Shown here one piece after another: positions 48,071 to 60,968 of a stretch of DNA of 64,000 nucleotides. A program made the position numbers and the translations under genes. This DNA is from Sedimentitalea xiamensis (GTDB lineage Bacteria; Pseudomonadota; Alphaproteobacteria; Rhodobacterales; Rhodobacteraceae). The stretch is taken from positions 1 to 64,000 of the forward strand of contig NZ_JASNJE010000003.1 of NCBI RefSeq assembly GCF_030164465.1, given 5' to 3'. The stretch's first letter is position 1. Each line of letters opens with the position of its first letter. Under the pieces are notes generated by a model. It was not told the DNA's origin. It searched no databases and worked only from the letters and a program-made list of their open reading frames with translations.

Positions 48071-48664
48071 ATGATCCGCACCCTTGCCTTGCTGACGGGA
48101 CTGGCCATTCTGGCGGCCTGCAACACCGGACCGCAGGACCGCACACCGGACTCGCTGGGCGAGTTCAAACTCGGCCACAACGTCGTCGTCGCCGACAAGA
48201 TGCGGCAGGGTCCGATTTCCCGCGACGCCACCGCAGAGGAATGGGAAACCACCATCAAGTCTGCCGTGCAGCAGAGATTTGGCGCATTCGATGGCGATCA
48301 GCTCTATCACTTCGGTATCAGCGTGGAAGGCTATATGCTGGCGCCGGAAGGGTTCATCTACAATCCCCGGTCGATGCTGATCCTGAATGTCACGGTCTGG
48401 GACGACGCGCTCGGAAAGAAGCTGAACGACGAAGTGCATCAGATCACGGTGGTCGAGGATTCGACGGTCACGACCTTCTTCAAGGGGTCCGGCCGGGAGC
48501 GGACGAAGCAGGAACAGATGGACGGTCTGACGGCCAATGCGCTGGACCAGCTGGGCGACTGGCTGCAGGAACGGCACCTGGAAGACGGCTGGTTCGACAG
48601 GGACCCCGGAACCGTCATCGACGAGGCCGCGGCCGGCCCGGCCGGCGCCGTTCCAGCGGAATGA
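48071..48664 (+). CDS. Hypothetical lipoprotein
   Basis: 197 residues, MIRTLALLTGLAILAAC with lipobox LAAC (Cys17). Mature part: LGEFKLGHNVVVADKMRQGPISRDATAEEW, FGAFDGDQLYHFGISVEGYMLAPEGFIYNPRSMLILNVTVWDDA, then an acidic, Ala-rich tail. No Pfam domain I can name; widely conserved in Rhodobacteraceae as far as I recall. GAGACGAGC lies before the ATG. It stands alone between parC and tuf. Confidence 0.78.
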   Translation: MIRTLALLTGLAILAACNTGPQDRTPDSLGEFKLGHNVVVADKMRQGPISRDATAEEWETTIKSAVQQRFGAFDGDQLYHFGISVEGYMLAPEGFIYNPRSMLILNVTVWDDALGKKLNDEVHQITVVEDSTVTTFFKGSGRERTKQEQMDGLTANALDQLGDWLQERHLEDGWFDRDPGTVIDEAAAGPAGAVPAE

Positions 48665-48775
48665 TCCGGGCGCCGCGGACAGGCTTGATTTTCCCGGCCG
48701 AACCTCATATGTCGCGCGCGCAATCGACGTAAATCAGGGTCGCTGGACCCCCCAAAATGAAAAAGGCGCCTGCAG

Positions 48776-49951
<1,176 letters not shown>

Positions 49952-49990
49952 ATCGGGTCAGAATACGCGGTTGATCGAAGAGAATTCGGG

Positions 49991-50018
49991 AAGGGCGGTC
50001 CGTTCGGGCCGCCCTTTT
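49991..50018 (+). terminator. Rho-independent terminator of tuf
   Basis: AAGGGCGGTCC-gttc-GGGCCGCCCTT with one G-T wobble pair, followed by TT. Forty bases after the tuf stop. It isolates tuf from the broken gene and tRNA-Trp downstream. Confidence 0.85.
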
Positions 50019-50237
50019 GCATTTGCGATTCGCGGCGCAGGACCATTGGCCACGGACTCTGGGCAACCTGTTCGCGATGAGCCGTAGGAAACCTCTGCCG
50101 GAGGTTGTCTTGAAGAAAAATATTCCTGCCGGGTTTTCGTGAACCGGATTGGTGTTTCGCATATCGGATATTCTTAAGGGTTCGCGGCCATTAGTATGAT
50201 CTGGCAATGTTTTTGGGCCATATTTTATAAAGATCGT

Positions 50238-50574
50238 ATGAAAACCCTTGCCCCCTCCGCCGCCTTCGCGGCGCTCACCTCCGCGGCCGTTGGGGATCAA
50301 CTTCCCCCATCCGCAAGCGGCATCAATGGCTTTTCCCCGTCGAATTCCATTGACCCCGCGAGCAATTCTACGGACGGCACGCTGACCATCACCAAACCGG
50401 GTGGCGGTGTCTTTTCCCTGACCCCCTTTGCCGGCTATTTGGGCGCCGCGGGGGCGGGGCGCCGTCAGCTACAGTGTCGAAGGTTTTCTGAACGGTGCGT
50501 CGGTCGGCATCGATGCCTGGACCGTGCCGCTGCTCGGCGGGCTGGCCGCCCTGCGGCGCAAAAGGAAGACCTGA
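50238..50574 (+). pseudogene. Broken exported protein with a shortened VPLPA-CTERM-like sorting tail
   Basis: The frame from ATG 50238 gives a weak signal-like start (MKTLAPSAAFAALTSAAV) and a Gly/Ser-rich region ending GVFSLTPFAGYLGAAG. Within the G-rich run at 50440-50460 the frame shifts by one. The new frame (from 50461) reads AVSYSVEGFLNGASVG, then IDAWTVPLLGGLAALRRKRKT and a stop. The W-T-VPL...LRRKRK end copies the VPLPA-CTERM tripartite tail (motif, helix, basic end), but the helix is only about ten residues. The gene is therefore doubly damaged. A T-rich, TATAAA-containing stretch lies just upstream. Confidence 0.6.
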
Positions 50575-50694
50575 CAGCCGGGTGGGCCGCTTTGCGGGCC
50601 GGCCCGGACCGTTGTCGCCAAGTGTACCCCGCGCGGAGTGAGGCGCGGGGATAACGAGTTCGGTGTTGCCCGTAAATCCACGGGGTATGGCGAC

Positions 50695-50725
50695 CGGGTC
50701 GCTCCGCGTTGGAGCGGCCCGTTTT
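50695..50725 (+). terminator. Rho-independent terminator before the DUF374 gene
   Basis: CGGGTCGCTCC-gcgtt-GGAGCGGCCCG with a T-G wobble pair, followed by TTTT. A second hairpin CCCCGCGC-ggagtgag-GCGCGGGG at about 50626-50649 precedes it. Together they stop reading from the broken gene towards the convergent acyltransferase. Confidence 0.65.
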
Positions 50726-50765
50726 GCGGTGTCCCGCCCCGATTGAACCGGGCAAGGCGGTCGGA

Positions 50766-51455
50766 TCAGGGCAGGGGCCGCCCGACGGCGCGGTCGGCGG
50801 CGTCGGTCACGTCGTTGAGCGCGGCCTCGAGTTTCAGCCGCAGGGCCTCGGTTTCGGCGTCCGTGGACTTGCGCGGTACGGTTTCATCCCACTCGCGGCA
50901 GATCAGGACGCCGCGCGACCACGGCGCGGGCAGGGTGATCCGGTCCCAGGTCGGAAAACTGATCTGGCGGTTGGCGGCATAGGCGACGACGAAGACCCGC
51001 TTGCCCGAGGCGCGCGCCCAGACCAGCGGCACGGTCGAGGCGATGCGCGCCGGGCCACGCGGCCCGTCGGTGGCGATGCCGATGGAAACGCCGTCGCGCA
51101 TCTTGCCGAGAACGATCCGGGACAGGGCGACGTGGCGCTTGTGGCTGGACATCGGGACGGTGTCGAAACCGAACCGGCCGAGCATCCGCCCGACCGCGCT
51201 GCCCGCGCGGGCCGAGGAGGTCAGCGAGCAGATCGGCCCCAGCGACGTGTCGAACATGAAAGGGGCCATCATCAGCCGCTGGTGCCAGAGCGCCATGATG
51301 ACCGGCTCCCCGGCGCGCACCGCGTCTTCCATCGGTTCGAACCCGATGCGCTGCCAGGTCGAAGTGCGATGGGCGAACCGGATATAGGCGGCGAACGCCC
51401 CTTCGAGAGAGTCGTTGAACCATGCGCTGTCCGCGATCCTTTTCCGCAGGCTCAC
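50766..51455 (-). CDS. DUF374 lysophospholipid acyltransferase family protein
   Basis: 229 residues. DUF374 proteins resemble LpxL/PlsC acyltransferases: IMALWHQRLMMAPFM supplies the His (HQ form), ATDGPRGPAR is the downstream conserved block, VPLVWARASGKRVFVVAYAANRQI follows. The substrate is unknown; lipid A or lysophospholipid acylation is likely. It is read against the tuf-secE-nusG direction and lies between tuf and tRNA-Trp, breaking a usually compact order. Confidence 0.82.
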   Translation of the reverse strand: MSLRKRIADSAWFNDSLEGAFAAYIRFAHRTSTWQRIGFEPMEDAVRAGEPVIMALWHQRLMMAPFMFDTSLGPICSLTSSARAGSAVGRMLGRFGFDTVPMSSHKRHVALSRIVLGKMRDGVSIGIATDGPRGPARIASTVPLVWARASGKRVFVVAYAANRQISFPTWDRITLPAPWSRGVLICREWDETVPRKSTDAETEALRLKLEAALNDVTDAADRAVGRPLP

Positions 51456-51621
51456 CGGATTCTCCCCACTGTTTGTCTCTACATATGCAATCCCGCGCCG
51501 GTCTGGAATGCGCGGGGGGAAAATTGTCGGGCCGCCTGCAATTTGCCGCGCGAAGGACGGGCGGCGGATCCAAATAGCACTTGCCCCCTCGGTCGGCCTG
51601 TCATAGGAAAAGCGCGGTCCT

Positions 51622-51697
51622 AGGGGTTTAGCTCAGTTGGTAGAGCATCGGTCTCCAAAACCGAGGGTCGTGGGTTCGAGTCCCTCAGCCCCTGCCA
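51622..51697 (+). tRNA. tRNA-Trp (anticodon CCA)
   Basis: 76 bases including an encoded 3' CCA. Acceptor stem AGGGGTT/AGCCCCT, D-loop TAGCTCAGTTGGTAGAGC, anticodon stem with CCA at 51655-51657, and T-loop GGGTTCGAGTCC. The place between tuf and secE is the normal home of tRNA-Trp. Confidence 0.97.
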
Positions 51698-51815
51698 GGA
51701 CCGCCCGTCGCGACGGGAGCGGGCGGCGCTTGCGCGGCCCGGCGTCCGCGGGGTTGAAATGGCACCGCGATCTCTTTATGTGCCAACCGTCCGCTAGCAG
51801 AGAGTTCCCCGAGCA

Positions 51816-52013
51816 ATGGCCACAACCAATCCGATCCAGTTCATCCAGCAGGTCCGCGCCGAAGTGGCGAAGGTGGTCTGGCCGACCCGCCGCGAGGTGT
51901 TCCTGACCACGGTGATGGTGTTCATCATGGCGGCGCTGACAGCGGTGTTCTTCGCGCTGGTCGACATCCTGATCCGCTACGGCCTGCAAGGCATTCTCGG
52001 GGTGTTTGGCTGA
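51816..52013 (+). CDS. secE: Preprotein translocase subunit SecE
   Basis: 65 residues, single-helix short form. Cytoplasmic amphipathic part QFIQQVRAEVAKVVWPTRREVFLTT holds the SecE signature KVVWPT; one transmembrane helix follows (VMVFIMAALTAVFFALVDILI). It stabilises SecY in the inner membrane. Followed by a hairpin and nusG. Confidence 0.96.
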   Translation: MATTNPIQFIQQVRAEVAKVVWPTRREVFLTTVMVFIMAALTAVFFALVDILIRYGLQGILGVFG

Positions 52014-52110
52014 CGGCGGCGCGTCGGCGCCGGTCCGCAACAAATGCGGCCAAAGCCCTTGATCAATGGGCCGCTGGCGGGTAGGTGACGGCCTATCTCG
52101 GTATGGGCGT

Positions 52111-52139
52111 GCGGCGATTCGTGTTGCGCGCCGCTTTTT
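52111..52139 (+). terminator. Terminator-like hairpin between secE and nusG
   Basis: GCGGCG-N12-CGCCGC followed by TTTTT. It lies 97 bases after secE and 93 before nusG inside an operon that is normally continuous, so it probably works as a partial terminator or attenuator. Confidence 0.5.
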
Positions 52140-52232
52140 ATTCCGGGGCAGGGCGCAACGACCGCGCCCGGCAATTCAAGATAACGGCGGCGTCTTGCGG
52201 ACGGGCCGGGCAGGACAAGGACGGCAAGGTTC

Positions 52233-52766
52233 ATGGCGAAACGGTGGTACTCGGTCAGTGTTCTCTCGAATTTCGAGAAGAAGATCGCGGAGCAGATTCG
52301 CACGTCGGTCGCCGAGCAGGGGCTCGAGGATCAGATCGACGAAGTTCTGGTGCCGACCGAGGAAGTGATCGAGGTGCGCCGCGGCAAGAAGGTCACGACC
52401 GAGCGCCGCTTCATGCCGGGCTACGTTCTCGTGCACATGGAAATGAGCGACCAGGGCTATCACCTGATCAACTCGATCAACCGCGTCACCGGGTTCCTTG
52501 GGCCGCAGGGCCGCCCGATGCCGATGCGCGACGCGGAACTGAATGCGATTATGAACCGCGTGCAGGAAGGCGAAGAGGCCCCGCGCACCCTGATCCATTA
52601 CGAGATCGGCGAGAGGGTGAAGGTCAACGACGGCCCGTTCGAGGATTTCGACGGCATGATCGAGGAAGTGGACGAGGACAACCAGCGCCTGAAGGTGTCG
52701 GTGTCGATCTTCGGCCGCGAAACTCCGGTCGAACTGGAATTCACCCAGGTCACCAAGCAAAGCTGA
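52233..52766 (+). CDS. nusG: Transcription termination/antitermination factor NusG
   Basis: 177 residues. N-terminal NGN domain ([50 protein letters not shown]) binds RNA polymerase; C-terminal KOW domain (about 122-170, [43 protein letters not shown]) binds Rho or ribosomal protein S10. Start ATG at 52233. Confidence 0.97.
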   Translation: MAKRWYSVSVLSNFEKKIAEQIRTSVAEQGLEDQIDEVLVPTEEVIEVRRGKKVTTERRFMPGYVLVHMEMSDQGYHLINSINRVTGFLGPQGRPMPMRDAELNAIMNRVQEGEEAPRTLIHYEIGERVKVNDGPFEDFDGMIEEVDEDNQRLKVSVSIFGRETPVELEFTQVTKQS

Positions 52767-52842
52767 AGCCATTCGGTGTCATCCCGGATCGCCGGTCGCG
52801 GCGTTTCGCGTTGCACGAATTCAAATGGCGACAGGCTGCGTT

Positions 52843-53562
52843 TCAGCGCGTGCTGACGGAACCTTCGTTTGACACGAACTGCCGGACGCCGATTTCCCGC
52901 AGCAGTTTGCGCTTCATGGCCTGTTCATACTGAGCAAAACTGCCGGCGACTTCGACGAAGGCGCCAGGTCCGAACCGGACATTGTCCAGGTAGTAGGACA
53001 GGACATCGGCATCGGCGCCCAGGATGACCAGGCCGTTGACCGTCACGCCGTCCACGGGAAAATGCCTGTATGCGTTGTCCGGCGCGTAGCCATCATTGTT
53101 CACGCCATCGCCCGACACGTCCAGAACCCGCCGGGTGCATTGGGACTGTTCGGCAAGCGCAGTCAGGCCGAAGGCGACAGCGCGGCCCACACCCGTGGGA
53201 TAGAAGTGAGGAAAGCCCGGATAATCGATCAGACTGGCGGTGAAACGGGACAGGTCGGTCCGGGTTTCGATCATATGCCACGGCACCTTGACCGATTGGT
53301 GGCGGTGGCTGCTCCATTCAAAAACCAGCATCGCCACGGCGTCCGGTTGCTGAAGGATCAGCGCGCTGACTTCGGGGTCGTTCAGGGCTGCGGCAAGACC
53401 TTCGCGTTGCAGGCGATACTCGGTTTCGTCGACGCTGACGGATATATCAAGCGCGAAGACCAACGCCAGAGAGCAGTCGCTGCCGGCGGCCGCAGCCGAT
53501 CGCGGCAGCAGCGAGACCCCGAGCAGGGAAATGAGAATGGCGGCGATCAATCGATGGCGCAT
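52843..53562 (-). CDS. DUF1194 protein, exported von Willebrand A-like
   Basis: 239 residues. Signal peptide MRHRLIAAILISLLGVSLLPRSAAAAG, then a VWA-like domain whose MIDAS motif is DISVS (FALDISVSVDETEY); VLDVSGDGVNNDG supplies further metal-site residues. Start at 53562, the Met before the signal peptide, although no good ribosome binding site is visible. It is convergent with nusG (76 bp gap) and sits inside the nusG-rplK interval, an unusual place. Confidence 0.83.
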   Translation of the reverse strand: MRHRLIAAILISLLGVSLLPRSAAAAGSDCSLALVFALDISVSVDETEYRLQREGLAAALNDPEVSALILQQPDAVAMLVFEWSSHRHQSVKVPWHMIETRTDLSRFTASLIDYPGFPHFYPTGVGRAVAFGLTALAEQSQCTRRVLDVSGDGVNNDGYAPDNAYRHFPVDGVTVNGLVILGADADVLSYYLDNVRFGPGAFVEVAGSFAQYEQAMKRKLLREIGVRQFVSNEGSVSTR

Positions 53563-53865
53563 GGCGATTGCGGGTGTTTCCGTCCCCGATCCGTTTCGTT
53601 CTGGCCGTCTGGAAAATATGCCACAAAACGACGCGTTTGTCGAATTGGGCGCAGCGGACGGTTGGCCCGCCGGCGGCTGTACCCGTGCTGCCACCGCGGG
53701 TTCACCACCCTTGCATGTCGGTTCCGGATTGGATATCGGACACGGATCGTCCTTCGGGGCGAGTCGAAACGTGGGAGGCGGCGCAGCACGCGCGCGGCGC
53801 ACCGGACCACGGGCAAAACCTGCTGACGGAACGCGATCCGTCAGTGCTGTAAAAGGAGAAGGCCA
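53563..53865. other. 303-bp gap before rplK
   Basis: No gene on either strand. It must hold the rplK promoter and the leader of the divergent DUF1194 gene. I see no -35/-10 pair good enough to name. The last 20 bases contain the rplK ribosome binding site AAGGAG. Confidence 0.4.
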
Positions 53866-54291
53866 ATGGCCAAGAAGCTCGTCGGCAGCATGAAGCTGCA
53901 AGTGCCTGCCGGGCAGGCAAACCCGTCGCCGCCGGTCGGACCCGCCCTGGGTCAGCGCGGCATCAACATCATGGAATTCTGCAAGGCGTTCAATGCCAAG
54001 ACCGCCGACATGGAACCCGGTGCCCCGTGTCCGACCGTGATCACCTACTATCAGGACAAGTCCTTCACCATGGACATCAAGACGCCCCCGGCGTCCTATT
54101 TCCTGAAGAAGGCGGCCAAGCTGAAGTCCGGCGCCAAGACGCCGTCCCGCGAAACCGTCGGCACCGTGACCGTCGCGCAGGTGCGCGAGATCGCGGAGGC
54201 CAAGATGAAGGATCTGAACGCCAACGACATCGAAGGCGCGATGCAGATCATCCTGGGCTCTGCCCGCTCCATGGGCATCGAGGTGAAGTAA
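53866..54291 (+). CDS. rplK: 50S ribosomal protein L11
   Basis: 141 residues. [43 protein letters not shown] is the N-terminal thiostrepton-binding region; C-terminal rRNA-binding part includes SAKMP-type [41 protein letters not shown]11 is needed for RelA-type stringent sensing. AAGGAG precedes the ATG. The stop is one base before rplA's ATG. Confidence 0.98.
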   Translation: MAKKLVGSMKLQVPAGQANPSPPVGPALGQRGINIMEFCKAFNAKTADMEPGAPCPTVITYYQDKSFTMDIKTPPASYFLKKAAKLKSGAKTPSRETVGTVTVAQVREIAEAKMKDLNANDIEGAMQIILGSARSMGIEVK

Positions 54292-54292
54292 G

Positions 54293-54991
54293 ATGGCAAA
54301 ACTCGGAAAACGCACCCGCGCCGCACGTGAAGCATTTGCCGGCAAGAGCGATCTGTCGGTCGAGGATGCCGTCGCTCTGGTCAAGGGAAACGCCAACGCG
54401 AAATTCGACGAGACCATTGAACTGGCCGTCAACCTGGGTGTCGACCCGCGCCATGCCGACCAGATGGTCCGTGGCGTCGTCGGCCTGCCCAACGGCACCG
54501 GCAAGACCGTGCGCGTCGCCGTGTTCGCCCGTGGCGCCAAGGCTGACGAAGCTCAGGCCGCCGGAGCGGATATCGTCGGCGCCGAGGACCTGATGGAAAT
54601 CGTGCAGGGCGGCAAGATCGAATTCGACCGCTGCATCGCGACGCCGGACATGATGCCGATCGTCGGCCGCCTGGGCAAGGTCCTCGGGCCGCGCAACCTG
54701 ATGCCGAACCCCAAGGTCGGAACGGTGACGATGGAGGTCGCGGACGCGGTCAAGGCCGCGAAGGGCGGCGAGGTCCAGTTCAAGGTCGAGAAAGGCGGCG
54801 TGGTTCATGGCGGCGTCGGCAAGGTGTCCTTTGACCAGGCCAAGCTGGTGGAAAACATCAAGGCCTTCGTGGATGCCGTTGCGCGCGCAAAGCCGTCGGG
54901 GGCCAAAGGCACCTACATGAAAAAGATCGCGATCAGTTCGACCATGGGTCCGGGCGTCACGATCGACGTGGCCAGCGCCACCGGCGACTGA
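54293..54991 (+). CDS. rplA: 50S ribosomal protein L1
   Basis: 232 residues. [75 protein letters not shown], and a C-terminal half returning to domain I ([21 protein letters not shown]). L1 forms the mobile stalk at the E site and in many bacteria represses its own operon. Confidence 0.98.
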   Translation: MAKLGKRTRAAREAFAGKSDLSVEDAVALVKGNANAKFDETIELAVNLGVDPRHADQMVRGVVGLPNGTGKTVRVAVFARGAKADEAQAAGADIVGAEDLMEIVQGGKIEFDRCIATPDMMPIVGRLGKVLGPRNLMPNPKVGTVTMEVADAVKAAKGGEVQFKVEKGGVVHGGVGKVSFDQAKLVENIKAFVDAVARAKPSGAKGTYMKKIAISSTMGPGVTIDVASATGD

Positions 54992-55016
54992 TCCAGGTTG
55001 CAGGTATCTGTTCGGA

Positions 55017-55044
55017 AAGGCGCGTCGTGAAAACGGCGCGCCTT
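55017..55044 (+). terminator. Hairpin terminator after rplA
   Basis: AAGGCGCG-N12-CGCGCCTT, an 8-bp perfect stem 25 bases after the rplA stop, ending TTCTC. It separates rplKA from rplJL. Confidence 0.55.
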
Positions 55045-55526
55045 CTCGCTTCCGGCGCCTGAACGGAAATCGGCCGCGGGTCCGGTGTCCGGGCGGTTTC
55101 GCACGCGGCGTTCCCGCAGCATTTCCGGCTGGCGGAAACGGCTTTGGGCGTTACCAGTCTGCGGTTTTCAGGCGATACCCCGGCCCCGGCACGGCCGGAC
55201 CGGGAGATATCCCGTGGCTTCGATGACGGGGACGTGAGCATGCGTCCCTGCAAAAGACGCATTCACCTCTTCACATTTGTGCGCTGGCGGCATAACTACC
55301 CCCTGTCGGGCGCCCCCGTGATTCGGGGGCGCTCTGGCGTTCGTCCGAGACGGTGGGTGGGCCATGCCCATAAATCCTGCCCGAGACGGGAAATGACAAA
55401 GTTTCTTTGGACCGCCGACCGGCCGTCCGGGATGATGCGCAGGACCCGTAAGGACCCGATTGTCGGGGCTTGTCGTCCCGGCAGAACTGAGCCGGAGGGT
55501 CGCACCTCCCAATTTGGAGTGAAACT
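55045..55526 (+). promoter_or_regulatory. Long rplJL leader, probably an L10/L7-L12 autoregulatory element
   Basis: 482 bases without a gene. It holds a perfect hairpin GCGCCCCC-gtgattc-GGGGGCGC (55310-55332) and, close to rplJ, CCGGC-agaactga-GCCGG (about 55478-55495) followed by an A/G-rich stretch before the GTG start. rplJ leaders are known to bind the L10(L7/L12) complex in several phyla, so an element of this kind is likely here. The promoter is not clear; TTCACA-N16-ATAACT at 55270-55297 is a weak candidate. Confidence 0.4.
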
Positions 55527-56042
55527 GTGGATAGAGCCCAGAAAGAGAAAGTGGTCGAGGAACTCGGCCAGATCTTTGAAAGCTCTGGCGTCGTTGTGGT
55601 TGCCCACTACGTCGGACTGACAGTTGCTGAGATGCAGGATCTGCGCGCGCGTGCACGCGACGCGGGTGGATCTGTGCGTGTTGCCAAGAACAGGCTCGCC
55701 AAGATCGCCCTTGAGGGAAAGCCGTGTGAATCGATCACGTCGCTCCTGACGGGCATGACGGTTCTGACCTATTCCGAGGATCCCGTGGCGGCAGCCAAGG
55801 TGGCCGAGGATTTCGCCAAGGAAAACAAGAAGTTCGAAATTCTTGGCGGCGCAATGGGTGAGAACGCGTTGGACCGGGCCGGAGTCGAGGCCGTGTCGAA
55901 GATGCCGTCGCGCGAGGAGCTCATCGCTACCATCGCCGGCATGATCGGCGCACCTGCATCCAACATCGCCGGGGCCATTGGCGCACCTGCCAGCAATATC
56001 GCGTCCATCTTGTCCACGATCGAGGACAAGGCGGCCGCCTGA
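55527..56042 (+). CDS. rplJ: 50S ribosomal protein L10
   Basis: 171 residues from GTG at 55527 ([17 protein letters not shown]). RNA-binding N-terminal domain with [15 protein letters not shown] and [28 protein letters not shown]; the C-terminal helix that carries L7/L12 dimers is at about 140-171. It contains a small internal duplication, [11 protein letters not shown] then [11 protein letters not shown]. Confidence 0.97.
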   Translation: MDRAQKEKVVEELGQIFESSGVVVVAHYVGLTVAEMQDLRARARDAGGSVRVAKNRLAKIALEGKPCESITSLLTGMTVLTYSEDPVAAAKVAEDFAKENKKFEILGGAMGENALDRAGVEAVSKMPSREELIATIAGMIGAPASNIAGAIGAPASNIASILSTIEDKAAA

Positions 56043-56116
56043 GCACTGTAAGTTCGGCACGTGAATGAACACGCGTCGTTGGAACACACGAACTGAAAAC
56101 GGAAAGAGCTGATAAA

Positions 56117-56494
56117 ATGGCTGATCTGAAGAAACTGGCAGAAGAGATCGTTGGTCTGACCCTGCTTGAAGCACAAGAACTGAAAACCATCCTCAAGGAT
56201 GAATATGGCATCGAACCCGCAGCTGGCGGCGCTGTCATGATGGCAGGCCCGGCCGGCGACGCCGGCGGCGCAGCCGAAGAGGAAAAGACCGAATTCGACG
56301 TCGTTCTGAAGAACGCCGGCGCCTCCAAGATCAACGTGATCAAGGAAGTGCGCGGAATCACCGGTCTGGGCCTGAAGGAAGCCAAGGACCTGGTCGAAGC
56401 TGGCGGCAAGATCAAGGAAGGCGTGTCCAAGGACGAAGCCGAAGAGATCAAGGGCAAGCTGGAAGCAGCCGGCGCCGAGGTCGAGCTGGCATAA
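56117..56494 (+). CDS. rplL: 50S ribosomal protein L7/L12
   Basis: 125 residues. N-terminal dimerisation domain [26 protein letters not shown], an Ala/Gly-rich hinge, and the C-terminal factor-binding domain [41 protein letters not shown]. Recruits EF-Tu and EF-G. Followed by a strong hairpin before rpoB. Confidence 0.98.
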   Translation: MADLKKLAEEIVGLTLLEAQELKTILKDEYGIEPAAGGAVMMAGPAGDAGGAAEEEKTEFDVVLKNAGASKINVIKEVRGITGLGLKEAKDLVEAGGKIKEGVSKDEAEEIKGKLEAAGAEVELA

Positions 56495-56530
56495 GCCTGC
56501 TGGTGGTGGGATCACCCACCGTCTGAATTT

Positions 56531-56560
56531 GGCTGGCTCCGGAGATGTCCGGGGCCAGCC
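56531..56560 (+). terminator. Hairpin between rplL and rpoB (attenuator or processing site)
   Basis: GGCTGGCTCCGG-agatgt-CCGGGGCCAGCC forms a 12-bp stem with one T-G wobble pair. A smaller hairpin GGTGGG-atca-CCCACC precedes it. No long U-tract follows, so it is more likely an attenuator or an RNase III site, as known at this junction in E. coli. Confidence 0.55.
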
Positions 56561-56739
56561 GAACCTGTCTTGGCAAGGGCCCATCGCGCGGGCGTTTTCC
56601 AAGGCGTGTTCACGGATCGGGAGGCCGCCAGTCGGGACGGTGGCCATGAATTGATCCGAAGACGCTGTCTCGTATGGGCAAGCTGCCGGGGCCCGACGGC
56701 ATCCTTGACCGGTGAGAAAATCGAAAGGTGACACCTGAC

Positions 56740-60876
<4,137 letters not shown>

Positions 60877-60880
60877 GGTG

Positions 60881-60926
60881 AAAGGGCTTTGAAAAGCCCT
60901 TTGGAAGGCGTTTGCAAACGCCTTCC
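60881..60926. repeat. Two abutting perfect palindromes between rpoB and rpoC
   Basis: First hairpin: AAAGGGCTTT-ga-AAAGCCCTTT at 60881-60902. The second starts at the very next base: GGAAGGCGTTT-gc-AAACGCCTTCC at 60903-60926, a perfect palindrome through its centre. They fill half of the 92-bp rpoB-rpoC gap. The compact, perfect form resembles intergenic REP-like palindromes. Confidence 0.8.
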
Positions 60927-60968
60927 CGCCAAATCCCAGCCTGACCGCACGAATTTGAGGACATCAAA

